A stretch of DNA of 64,000 bases, from positions 124,001 to 188,000 of the forward strand of contig JBCCAY010000002.1 in NCBI GenBank assembly GCA_039814575.1, in the 5' to 3' direction. Of this stretch, positions 44,600 to 54,242 are shown piece after piece (the first letter of the stretch is position 1; each line of letters opens with the position of its first letter). A program made the translations under genes and the position numbers. Under the pieces are notes generated by a model, which did no database searches, was not told the DNA's origin, and was given only the letters and a program-made list of their open reading frames with translations. The stretch is from MED-G105 sp039814575. Lineage in GTDB: Bacteria; Pseudomonadota; Alphaproteobacteria; Caulobacterales; Parvularculaceae.

Positions 44600-45529
44600 T
44601 TATCTAGCAGTCAACGCGCTGCTGTCGGCGGCGCTTGGTTTGCGAAAACGTAAAGTCATGCGGTCACTTTCGCCAATAGCATCATACTGGGCGCGGGGAA
44701 AATCAGCTGCGCGCTTGCCAGGCGCGTCAGCGGACCGGCGCACGGGGCGCAAGGTCCAAACGCCGAACGGGTGGTCTTTGGTGTCGGCAGGATTGGCGTT
44801 GATGTCGGACGCTGCCTCTAAGACAAAACCGGCCTCCTGAGCGAGGGCGATAACGCTCGCCTCCGTGACGTAGCCGCCATGGCTTTCGCCGTCGCCTGTC
44901 GACGGGTCGGCGCGGTGTTCGACAACGCCGAGAACGCCGCCGGGCTTCAGAGCCTGGAAGAATTCCTTAAACGCCGTCTCTGCGGCAGCGCCTTCGAGCC
45001 AATTATGCACATTACGGAATGTTAGAACGGCGTCGACTGAGTTTGCTGGAACCGATGCCTGTGCGGCGTCTGCGGGATTGAACGCCGTAACACGTACATC
45101 ACCGAAAGATTGTTTATCAGCGGTGTATCGCGCCTTATAATCGGCGATGGCGGTAGCTGCAGCGGGGCTTAGCGTCGGATCGAAATGGGCGGCGTATAAA
45201 ACGCCGTCTCCGGTCGCCAAATAGGGCGCTAGAATATTCGTGTACCAACCACCGCCTGGCCAAACTTCCATAACGGTCATCTGAGGTTCAACGCCGAAGA
45301 AGGCTAGGGTTTCCAATGGGCGACGCCAAGCATCGCGTGCTTTCTCCGCCTCCGTGCGGTGCGCGCTGTTGATTGCGGTTTGCAGCAATGTTTCTTTGCT
45401 CGGTTCGGCCGGCGTTCCGGAAAGCGTCGAAGACAGCCCGTCCATGCTTGGCAGGCGGTCGCAGGCAGGGGTGAGACCGAAGCCCGCTGCTGCGCTGCAA
45501 AACGCCAAAAGCTGAAAAACTCGCCGCAT
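44600..45529 (-). CDS. Exported class I SAM-dependent methyltransferase (COG4798 type)
   Basis: The 309-residue protein opens with a signal-like segment containing a possible lipobox (LTPAC, residues about 19-23). A methyltransferase domain follows: VMEVWPGGGWYTNIL in place of a standard glycine loop, VDAVLTFRNVHNW, and FFQALKPGGVLGVVEHR. Export of a SAM enzyme is unusual because SAM is cytosolic, so membrane anchoring on the inner face is possible. It is the first gene of the five-gene set. Confidence 0.75.
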   Translation of the reverse strand: MRRVFQLLAFCSAAAGFGLTPACDRLPSMDGLSSTLSGTPAEPSKETLLQTAINSAHRTEAEKARDAWRRPLETLAFFGVEPQMTVMEVWPGGGWYTNILAPYLATGDGVLYAAHFDPTLSPAAATAIADYKARYTADKQSFGDVRVTAFNPADAAQASVPANSVDAVLTFRNVHNWLEGAAAETAFKEFFQALKPGGVLGVVEHRADPSTGDGESHGGYVTEASVIALAQEAGFVLEAASDINANPADTKDHPFGVWTLRPVRRSADAPGKRAADFPRAQYDAIGESDRMTLRFRKPSAADSSALTAR

Positions 45530-45564
45530 CAGGGCCTACCACGTTCCGGTTTTTGTCTTCAAAA

Positions 45565-45593
45565 CCTTGAATCCCTGATTTTGGCGACCATGT
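45565..45593 (+). promoter_or_regulatory. Candidate heat-shock (sigma-32) promoter for hsp20
   Basis: CCTTGAA matches the sigma-32 -35 element and ACCATGT is a partial -10 match after a 16-base spacer. Transcription would start about 110 bases before the hsp20 ATG. Confidence 0.4.
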
Positions 45594-45682
45594 CTATTGC
45601 GGGAGGCCAATACGGCTCCCGGCTCGGACCTATCCCATCGCGCGCGGAGCAGCGGCGACGGGGCGGCGGCCGAGATGATTAA

Positions 45683-45711
45683 CCCTTGCTTAGCAAAGAA
45701 GGATATATCCC
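45683..45711 (+). promoter_or_regulatory. Candidate ROSE/fourU-like RNA thermometer over the hsp20 ribosome site
   Basis: CCTTGCTTAGCAAAGAAGG can pair so that the ribosome site AAGGA is masked (CCTT with AAGG). A self-complementary GGATATATCC follows directly before the ATG. TTGCT near the ribosome site is typical of ROSE elements of small heat-shock genes in Alphaproteobacteria. Confidence 0.4.
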
Positions 45712-46170
45712 ATGCGTAACTACGACCTTACCCCGCTTTACCGGAACACCGTTGGTTTTGACCGGATGTTCGACCTCTTGGAGAACGTCGGTAAAATCGA
45801 TGCAGGCGGCTATCCCCCCTACAATATAGAACGCCTTGACGAGGACAGCTACCAAATCACGCTCGCCGTCGCCGGCTTCGCTGAAGGCGATTTAGAAATA
45901 GAAGTGCGAGAGAACGTTCTCAAAGTTGCTGGCGTGCGCCGCGAACCTGAAACCGGCCGCACATTCCTGCACCAAGGCATCGCCGGACGCTCTTTTGAGC
46001 GGCGCTTCCAACTCGCGGATCACGTGAAAATCGAAGCGGCGACATTAGAAAACGGCCTTTTGAATATCGGCTTGAAGCGCGAAATTCCTGAAGCGAAGAA
46101 GCCCCGGAAAATCGCGATAAATGGCGGCGAAGGCGGCTTGAAAGTCGTAGACGGTCAATCCGCCGCTTAA
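45712..46170 (+). CDS. Small heat-shock protein, Hsp20/IbpA family
   Basis: The 152-residue ATP-independent holdase has an N-terminal arm with LYRNTVGFDRMFDLLE, typical of the IbpA class. An alpha-crystallin domain follows (PPYNIERLDEDSYQITLAVAGF, to ENGLLNIGLKREIPE) with the C-terminal I-x-I-type tail KIAING. It binds unfolding proteins until DnaK and ClpB rescue them. It is monocistronic, with a strong terminator. Confidence 0.95.
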   Translation: MRNYDLTPLYRNTVGFDRMFDLLENVGKIDAGGYPPYNIERLDEDSYQITLAVAGFAEGDLEIEVRENVLKVAGVRREPETGRTFLHQGIAGRSFERRFQLADHVKIEAATLENGLLNIGLKREIPEAKKPRKIAINGGEGGLKVVDGQSAA

Positions 46171-46239
46171 AACGCGCACCGATTAACGCAAAAGCAAGTT
46201 ACATGAAGCGTTGATCAGTGGGAGCGCATCCCTTCGCAT

Positions 46240-46275
46240 CGCGCCTTCGTCTCTTTCAGACGGGGGCGCGTTTTT
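46240..46275 (+). terminator. Intrinsic terminator after hsp20
   Basis: A stem with outer arms CGCGCC/GGCGCG and inner arms CGTCT/AGACG, separated by 2-base bulges, is followed by TTTTT. It lies 70 bases after the stop. Confidence 0.85.
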
Positions 46276-46411
46276 GTGTGGTGAACGTACTCAAGCACGC
46301 GGTTTCGACCGATCGCGCGAATGTCGGACGTGCTTTAAAGCCGTTGGATGAGCGCCACTCGAAGGTCTAGGCGTTCGAGAGCATGTCTTCCGACTTACCG
46401 TGTTTTTGGCC

Positions 46412-47986
46412 TTACAAAGACAGAATATTCTCTAGGTTCGGCGCTAGTCCGTCATTTTCTTCCATCGCTGCAGCTGCGGGGGTTTCCGCCGCGTAGACTT
46501 TGGTGAGGCCTGACAGATTAGAGAGCGCCATAAGCCCATCAATCGACACCGCCGTGCCGAAAAGGTTCAACACGGATAAACTCTCATGGGTAGCCAAGTC
46601 CTCCAAAAATGCGTCGGAAACATCCGTTTGCGCTAATCGTAGCACTTTTAAACGGGGCATCTTTTGAAAAAGCGCTCCGGACGCGTCCGTTACGGCGGTG
46701 CGGGAAAGTTCAGCAACGACGATCCTGTCAAAGAGCGGCGCCATTTGCCGGAAAAAGGCGTCGTCGAATTTTTCACGCATGACCGACGCATGCAGAATAA
46801 GGTCTGCGCTTGAGCGTGACTCGTATTCAATCAAACCAGGATATTGCTCTTGCAAATCCAGCACGGCGGATAAAAGCGGCGCGCGCTGCTCCGCCACGAC
46901 AGCCGGGTCCAGTTCTTTATGCGCCAGTTCTTGATGCGAAAGTTCTTCATGTGACGAGGACGCTTCGTGCGCATCGTCGTCGTTTGCAGTAAGCCCCGAT
47001 GGTTGAAGGGCGTGCACCAGCTCGGCCGGCGGCGCGGCCATTTCCGGCGCGCCAGCCTCAATCCAATCACGCAGTGTTGCAATCTGCAGATCTGATAAGG
47101 GCGCTTTACCCGTCGGCATGAAATCGTCGTGCGAGGGCGGTAGCGTGACCCGGTGGATCAACTCGCTGTCAGTCTCGCCGGCGATGACGACGGCCCCTGA
47201 CGTGCCGCCTTGCATAAGCGCGGCGAACGAATCGAGGCGAAGTTTTCCCTTCTGTTTGTTCGCGCCATGGCAACTCACGCAACGGTCTTGCAGGATCGGC
47301 GCGACAGCAAAGGAAAAATACCCGTCATCCGGCGTTGGCGCTGCGGCGACGGCCATGTCATCGCTTGACGCGATCCATTGATCGAATGGCGGGGGGATTG
47401 ATGCAACTAAGTGGCTTTTGCCGTGGGTGATCTGACCGCCGCGATAGCCAGTGAAACCGACGACCACCAGCGTGACGGCGATCGCCGCGAAGTACGTAAT
47501 CGCTTGCAGATTATTTTCCGCATACGATGTTCACGATAAGTGCAAACGAACAAAACAGGCGGGGGCGACGAACGCGCCGGCCCACATATGCTGGCTCACG
47601 AGCGGCCCCGACGCGCCAGTTGCAGCGAGGCCCCAGCCCAAAAGCGGCGCCAACAGGGCGCCGGCAAGCGCGACGCCCCATAAAATCGGGATCGACGCCC
47701 GAAGCGATGCTGATCGATTGCGCCGCGCAATAAGCTCGATGATCGGTATAACAACGACTAAAGCAATGGGAAAGTGAACGGCGATCGGGTGAAAATTACC
47801 CAAAAAAGAAAGCCAAGCGCTTTCAGCAGCGCCGTCCGGACGCGTCAATAGCACAAGCACGAGCGGCGCGAAAGCCGCTAGCAAACTAGCAAACCAAAAC
47901 GTTTGCCGTCCGCTTGCGCCGGCTGGAATAAGTTCAATCGAATTTTTCTCTTTGGACGAATGGTTCATTGGCTTAGCGGCGGTCAT
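46412..47986 (-). pseudogene. DUF2231 membrane domain plus planctomycete-type cytochrome domain and LRR-like tail, broken by an in-frame TGA
   Basis: Two open segments in the same frame (47986-47531 and onward to 46412) are separated only by a TGA at 47533-47531. The first encodes membrane helices with LGNFHPIAVHFPIALVVVI (DUF2231). The second continues with AITYFAAIAVTLVVVGFTGY and GGQITHG, then the heme motif RCVSCHG and HDDFMPTGKAPLSD of the PSCyt1 type, and ends with leucine-rich repeats. Uninterrupted it would have about 524 residues. Such proteins are usual in Planctomycetes and occur beside DUF1501 and DUF1549/1553 genes. The stop falls inside a membrane segment, so the product is not expected to work unless readthrough occurs. 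Confidence 0.8.
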
Positions 47987-47997
47987 TTGGCGTCAGT

Positions 47998-49542
47998 TTA
48001 AGCGATAATGTCATGCAGTACGCTGGTTGGTTTAACGCCCGTAAGTTTTTGGTCGAGCCCCTGATAACGGAAGGTCAATCGATGGGAGTCGAAGCCCATC
48101 AAATGAAGAATGGTGGCGTGCAGATCACGAACCTCAACGGGGTTAACCGCCGCGTCGAGGCCGATATCGTCGGTTTCGCCATAGGACATACCGCCTTTTA
48201 CGCCGCCGCCGGCCAACCAAATTGTAAAACCGCCAGGATTGTGATCGCGCCCAATCCATTGCGCGCGTGGCCCGAATTCTTTTTGTTTCATTGATGTACG
48301 GCCGAATTCCGTCGTGAAGACAATAAGCGTTTCGTCGAGCAGGCCGCGCATTTTAAGGTCTTTAATCAATGCGGCGATGGGTTGGTCGACCAATCGACAC
48401 ATTGTGATGAAACCGTCATTCAGCGCTTCAAAGTCTGCGGTTCCGTGATGGTCCCACCCCCATTGAAAGTGCTGCGTGAACCGAACGCCGCGTTCAGCAA
48501 GGCGTCGCGATAATAAACAATTCATAGCGAAATCGCCGCGTCCGGGTTCTGCGCCATACATGTCGAGCACCCATTGCGGCTCATCGGAGACGTCCATCGC
48601 TTCAGGCGCCTCAGCCTGCATCCGATACGCCATCTCGAATTGCGCGCTTCGGGTCAGCGTTTCCGGGTCTTTAAACTCATCAAGCGTTTTCTGATTGATG
48701 GATGCAATCGCATCAAGCACAGCGCGTCGCTCTTTGCGTTAAACGCCGGGAGGGTTGTCGAGGAACATAATCGGCTCACCGCGCGCCTGGCAGACCATTC
48801 CTTGATAGGCGCTTGGCAAAAAGCCGGAACCCCATAGCAAGCTCTCCGGCGGCAGGTCGGACGCGAGATAAGGCCCGTTGAGCTGAATGAAGCCTGGGAG
48901 GTTTTGATTTACCGAGCCAAGCGTGTAATTAATCCAGGCGCCGAGCGACGGATAACCGGGTCGTGCGTCCCCTGAGTGATTGAGCAGAATAGCTGGCGCG
49001 TGATTGAACTGCGTGGTACGCATCGACTTGATGAAGCAGATATCGTCAATGTGTTCTTCGAGAAACGGCATCCGGTCCGAAATCCATGCGCCGCTTTCGC
49101 CGGTCTGGTGAAATGGATAAATCGGCCCCAGCAATGTCGGTTCGCCGGTTAAGAAGGGGAATTGCTTTCCTTTAAGCAGCGATGCGGACGCCGTTTTGCC
49201 GTCGAGCCGTTTGAGCTCCGGCTTGTAGTCAAAAAGGTCAAGGTGGCTAAGCCCGCCGCCCATGTGAAAGTGGATAACCCGGCGCGCCTTGGGCGCCATT
49301 TGCGGCGGCAAGGGCGACAAAGGACGCGTCGGCGGACGAGATAAGTCCAATATCGGTCGTCCCGCCGCGTCGACGCCGGACGAGCCCGCCAATGTGGGCG
49401 AACACGCCGCTGCGAACGCCGCCGTCAAACCAGTGCACATGCTGAGAATATCACGCCGCGAAACTGACGTGGCGCCGCTTTCTTCTTCAGAGGCCGGTTC
49501 ATGATGATAATGAGCGATTGGATGGTGATCCTTGTGCGTCAT
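47998..49542 (-). pseudogene. DUF1501 exported protein, broken by an in-frame TAA
   Basis: The first part (49542-48739) starts MTHKDHHPIAHYHHEP and carries a twin-arginine export signal (SRRDILSMC). Sulfatase-like DUF1501 segments follow (RVIHFHMGGGLSHLDLFD, SMRTTQFNHAPA). The second (about 48738-47998) continues in the same frame after a TAA at 48741-48739, with DUF1501 motifs TEFGRTSMKQ and GRDHNPGGFT. The junction reads NPPGV, stop, RKERRAVLDAI, where intact homologues would be continuous. It would be about 514 residues and Tat-exported. It follows the DUF1549/1553 gene by four bases. Confidence 0.85.
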
Positions 49543-49546
49543 GCCA

Positions 49547-52500
49547 CTACCTCGTCAGCGCGGCGTCAAGATTAAGAAGAGCGGAGGCGATCAAACTCCA
49601 GCGCTCTTCCGTCGCCGCCGCTGAATCGGCGCGTCTGCCGTCGTTCACTGACGTATCTTGCGACAATAATTTCTTATACAAACTAGAAAACGCGAGCATT
49701 TCATCCGCCGTCAGTGTCCTTGAAAGAACAATTTTGGCGCCGTGGTTGACGCAAGCGGCGAATGTTTCATCGATTGCTTTTGGCGTTTGTTGGGACGCCC
49801 CAGTGAGGTCAGTTATGTCAGTCACGTCAGTCACGCTCGCTTCGGCGCACATTCGGCGACCGAGCGCGCGCGCAGCCTCGACTTGAATATCTTCATTCAA
49901 TGTGACGAGCGCTTGCGAAGGCGTGTTGGTGGTGTTGCGACGCGCCGATGACATATCGCGTTGCTTCATATCGAAAATAAGAAGGCTCGGATAAATCGCT
50001 GTACGTTTGATGCCGGTATAGATGGCGCGTCGATAGCGCTCGGCGCCCTCGGCCGGTTGAAATGTCGCTTCCTCGGAACCGACAATGTCGCCGCGCGCAA
50101 TGATAGGAGGCTCCACCGGCTCACCGCCCATTTTCTCATTCAAAAGTCCGGCGGCGAAGAGCGCTTGGTCGCGCACCATTTCGGCAGACAGGCGTTGGCG
50201 CGGTCCGCGAGACAATAGTCGGTTGTCCGGATCGATTTCTATTTTGAGGTCGGTGGCGCGGGAAGACTGTTTATAGGCGGCGCTGGTGACGATGGTCCGC
50301 ATGAGCGCCTTCGTGTCCCAGTTCAAATCATCTTGGAAATGCAAGGCCAACCAATCCAAGAGCGCGGGATGCGTCGGTTCTTCACCGACACTACCGAAAT
50401 CCTCCTGAGACCGAACAATGCCGAAGCCAAAGAGCTGACCCCATATGCGGTTCACGGCGACGCGCGCCGTTAACGGTTGGGCGGGATCAAAGAACCACTC
50501 CGCCAAATCCAATCGATCCGGTTCTCCCGATGGGCTAAACGCCGGGAAGAGGTTGGGCGGCGTCGGCGTCAGCGCTTCTCCGACTTTCGTCAGCCAGTTG
50601 CCGCGGTTGAAGGCCAGCGTGTCGCGACGCATGCTGTCGCGCATATCCGCCATGACCGGAAGCGCTTGGGTAGGAAGCGCGTCAAGGGCGGCCTCGGCAT
50701 CGCGCAGCGCCGTATATTTCGCAGATACGTCGCCCGCCGCGTCAAACGCCAACCATTTGGGCGAGGAATGGGTTTGCACGCGAAGTCGGCGGATCATCGC
50801 TGAGCGGCTACTTACGGTCGCGTCGTGGATAATGCGAACCCGAAGCCGACTGCCGGCCGGTGGCGTTTGTTGTTCGCTTAAGATACCGACCGTCCAACGG
50901 CGACTGCGTAGTTTAAGAACTGAGACGAACGCGCCGGACCCAAGTAAACGCATGGGCGCGTAATTGAGGTCATATTCGCGTTCCCGTGGCACTGAAGGGT
51001 AAGGCGCCATCACGTTATCAGAAGGACCGCGGTTTGGCGCGATATTTTCCTCAGCGTCAGGAATGAAATAGTGGAAAGCCAAACGCTCGCCTTCGTCGCC
51101 GTTAGGCGATACGAAACGCGCGTCGATTTCCCGCACGATAAAGCCTTCCTCAGGCGTATGAATCGCCTTCGCCTCATCAAGCGGAATGACGTCAAAGCGT
51201 ATGGCCGAAACCGGCTCGTCTGATATCTCGATATCAAATTCATAAATCCATGATGACGAGCTGGAGACCGTGGCGGTTGTTTCGCCGTCATTGAACTCGA
51301 ACTCCGGCGTTTCTGCGTACCCGGCCGCATCGCTGCCGGCGAGAGCAGATTCGCCCGCAAAGCCCTTTGCTTTCGCTTCTCTAATGAAGGCGGGGGTCCA
51401 ATCGGGAAGCGATCGAACAAAGGCGAGCCCCTCGTCGACGATTTCGGCTCTTAATTGCTCGACCTGCGTGTTCAACCGCCAGACTTCATCTCGATACGTA
51501 TTATCGATCGGTACATGCAGCACTGGAACATCCTGCGTGAGGTCGTGATCGGCCGAATTATTGAAGAAGGCGAGAGACGTGTAGTACTCTTCGTTACGAA
51601 TGGGATCGTAGGGGTGCGAGTGGCACTGTACGCAATTCATCGTGAGGCCGTTAATCACTGACCAAACCAGTGCATTTCGGTCCATCGTCGCTTCCATGCG
51701 GAACTGCTCGTCATCGGCGCCGGCTTCGTCATTGGTTCGGTTTTGACGCAAGAAAGACGTAGCGATCAAATCGTCCATTGAACGGTTGGGACGCAGATCG
51801 CCGGCGAGCTGCTTCTGCACAAAAGCGCTATAGGGAAGATTTTCATTAAACACCGAAACCACCCAATCGCGATACGGCCATGAGTGCCGGATGCGATCGT
51901 AGTCATAGCCCTTACTGTCCGCATACCGCGCCGCGTCGAGCCACACGCTTGCCCAACGTTCGCCGAACCGCGGAGACGCGAGAAAGCGGTCGATGGCGTT
52001 CATAAGCGTCCGGCGCAGCATCGGACAGGAACGCCTCCAATTCTTCTACGCTCGGCGCGATGCCTGTTAAATCAAGCGAAGCCCTGCGCAGCAATTCCGC
52101 TTTAGCGGCCGGTGGTGAAGGGCTTAAACCGGCGTCTTCAAGCCGCGCCAATACGAAACTGTCAATCGGATTGCGCATCCAATCGTCTTCCGCGTTGACA
52201 TCCGCCTGTGCAATTCTTTCGCGTTGTGGGCGAACAAACGCCCAATGCGGCTCCCATTCGGCGCCTTGCGCGATCCATGTCTCTAAGACGTTGATTTGCG
52301 CTTCGTTCAAAGGAGTCGCTTTATAAGGCATTCGCTCTTCGTCATCGTCGGTTTTGAGGCGTGCGATCGGCGCCGATGCGTCTGGGTCGCCCGGCACAAT
52401 CGTTGGATGTCCGGAATCGCCTTTCCCTAGAGCTTGTTCGCGGTAGATGAACGAGACGCCGCTCTTTTGGCGAACGCCGCCATGGCATGAAACACAATAC

Positions 52501-52723
52501 TGATTGAGTATATTGGCCGTACGTCGTCGTTAAAGGAAACACGTTGTAGGCTGGGTTCGCCATCGTTCGATGACGGACCGTTTTGTCTGCCGTTCGATTG
52601 TGAACAGCCCGCGGTTGTCAAAAGCGTTATGATGAATGCAACCGAACTTACACGAAAGAAACGCCAATTTAGAAAAAACAGGAGGCTTTGTTCACTAAAC
52701 ATCATCGTAGAAATGCTTTTCAT
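49547..52723 (-). pseudogene. PSCyt1-DUF1549-DUF1553 exported protein, broken by two frameshifts
   Basis: The N-terminus (52723 onward) has a signal with lipobox LTTAGC and VSFNDDVRPI. At 52509-52513 two extra bases (a TA duplication) move the heme motif CVSCHGGVRQKSG into another frame. That frame runs through EERMPYKATPL and DPIDSFVLARLEDAG-type DUF1549 sequence to DAYER. Near 51996-52000 a second shift (apparently two bases lost) moves to the long open part IDRFLASPRFGERWASVWLD, CVQCHSHPYDPI and the DUF1553 C-terminus. Joined, it would have about 1,058 residues. It is the first gene of the operon. Confidence 0.85.
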
Positions 52724-53394
52724 CTTGCATCAGGTTAGGAGACTCGATCAAGCAACCAAGAAATGCCTGTTTCGCTCAAAAGCTCTGCGATCGGCCTTAG
52801 TAGTTTACGAAGACCCTTCCGATTCCCCGCGCGTTCGTAGGTTATCGACGTTCAAATTTTAATTTGTGCAGCGCACTTTTAGTGGACATGCAGAACAACT
52901 TGATTGACTTCGTTTGCACCCGAAAATCCGTGCTTCAATACTCTATCGACGCAACGCTTTTCAGCTACCGGCGAACGAACACGTTGTGTATGTCTCTGGC
53001 GGCGGACCTTACACGGCAGGGATAACCTGAAATGTAGAAATTGGACTATTGGTCAAAGAGTTTTCGCTCAAGTGCGCCCATTGTAAAATGACTTCGCCCA
53101 TCAATTGCGGCGATTAAGCCGAAGAAGCCACTCTAAATCTGCAACCGCTCGAATTGCCACATAATAGCAGCATGTGATCTTGTGGGAACAATCTACCTTT
53201 GCGAATGCGTTTGACGCGATCACAACAAAGGAACCGTGACTCGTTGGCGGCTAATTGCCGGCGCCCGACATCTCTAATGACGATAGGGGCGTCAAAATTG
53301 TTTTGGGATGACAGAATATGCTTATATCTGACCCTCCGACGTTTTTGAGCGCCTCGGATCAGTGTTTATTCTCTTCTAGGAGGAGATCGGCGCA
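52724..53394. other. 671-base gap with no recognisable gene
   Basis: Upstream of the decayed operon and before a small lipoprotein gene. AT content is raised. No complete frame with a ribosome site, tRNA or repeat was found. It may contain the old operon promoter. Confidence 0.4.
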
Positions 53395-53661
53395 ATGATC
53401 AGAACAGAAAAGATTTCAGGACGGGGCGCCGTGTCGTGGCCGGCTGTAGGTGTTGTCATCGCCGCCGCCCTCTTTACGGCGTGTGCAAACGGTGCGGATG
53501 GACCGCGTATTATCGAAATTGATTATGATGAAGGCGGCGGCGCGACGGCCGACGCCGATGCCGCGGCGCAATGCGCTGATGAAGGACTAAATGCCGTCCT
53601 CCTTGACGATATGGGCGATACGGAAGGCCGGCGGCGTCATCGGCGGTATGAGTGTCGGTAG
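53395..53661 (+). CDS. Small putative lipoprotein of unknown function
   Basis: An 88-residue ORF with an excellent AGGAGGAGATCGG ribosome site. The N-terminal signal (AVGVVIAAALFTACA) ends in a plausible lipobox TAC. The rest is acidic and Gly/Ala-rich (IIEIDYDEGGGATADADA), then turns to a basic Arg/His tail (EGRRRHRRYECR). The tail could be the result of a frameshift, since another frame reads KAGGVIGGMSVGR over the same bases. No family is recognised. Confidence 0.5.
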   Translation: MIRTEKISGRGAVSWPAVGVVIAAALFTACANGADGPRIIEIDYDEGGGATADADAAAQCADEGLNAVLLDDMGDTEGRRRHRRYECR

Positions 53662-53708
53662 AGTGGACATGTGTTGGCTCGAACCTGGACGGTTCTTCAT
53701 CGTTTTAA

Positions 53709-53764
53709 GCTGGTCGTTATTCCCCCCAGAAATGGACACATTTATGCTTAAGATAACGACCAGC
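53709..53764. repeat. Perfect 12-bp inverted repeat with 32-base spacer
   Basis: GCTGGTCGTTAT (53709-53720) and its complement (53753-53764) flank CCCCCCAGAAATGGACACA and nearby bases. The arms extend with TTAAGC/GCTTAA-type partial pairing. It could be a terminator-like hairpin or the remnant of a small mobile element. Confidence 0.6.
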
Positions 53765-53840
53765 GTCACAAACTACAGACATTTACAATAGATAGATTTG
53801 CGGAGTTGTCGACGATCAGTGTGTTCGGCGGAGGCAAAAA

Positions 53841-54242
53841 ATGAACGATCCTCTTCTAGTTCAATACAAAGTTCTTTCTGATCAGATGCTGCATTTCAGC
53901 CGGCTTTACTGGCAATCAATCGCCTTTCTTTTTGCCCTTGTTCTGGGAGCCGTCGCGGTTTTTCGTGATATGGCGATCGTTCCATACGCTGCGGCGATTT
54001 TCATCTTTGCAGCAATTTGTGGTTTGATGGGGTTTGTCGTTGATCGCCTTAGAAAGCTAGAGAAGCGCTATGAAAATGCGCTTGAAGCCATCGAGACGGC
54101 GCTTCGAGCAAAAGGTCATTCCGATATTCAGATTGCGCCTAAGTCTGGGGCGTTCGGAGCGCGATTTGTTGTGACAATGGGCCTATTCGTTCTTAGTGCG
54201 GCTTTGTTTGCGCTAGGGGCTTTTGAGTTGTTTGGGGGGTAG
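53841..54242 (+). CDS. Small three-helix membrane protein of unknown function
   Basis: The 133-residue protein has membrane segments near 25-43 (WQSIAFLFALVLGAVAVF), 49-67 (YAAAIFIFAAICGLMGFVV) and 112-131 (VVTMGLFVLSAALFALGAF). A charged coiled loop, RLRKLEKRYENALEAIE, lies between the last two. GAGGC lies before the ATG. Its 3' end overlaps the convergent radical SAM gene by 50 bases. No family is recognised. Confidence 0.65.
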   Translation: MNDPLLVQYKVLSDQMLHFSRLYWQSIAFLFALVLGAVAVFRDMAIVPYAAAIFIFAAICGLMGFVVDRLRKLEKRYENALEAIETALRAKGHSDIQIAPKSGAFGARFVVTMGLFVLSAALFALGAFELFGG

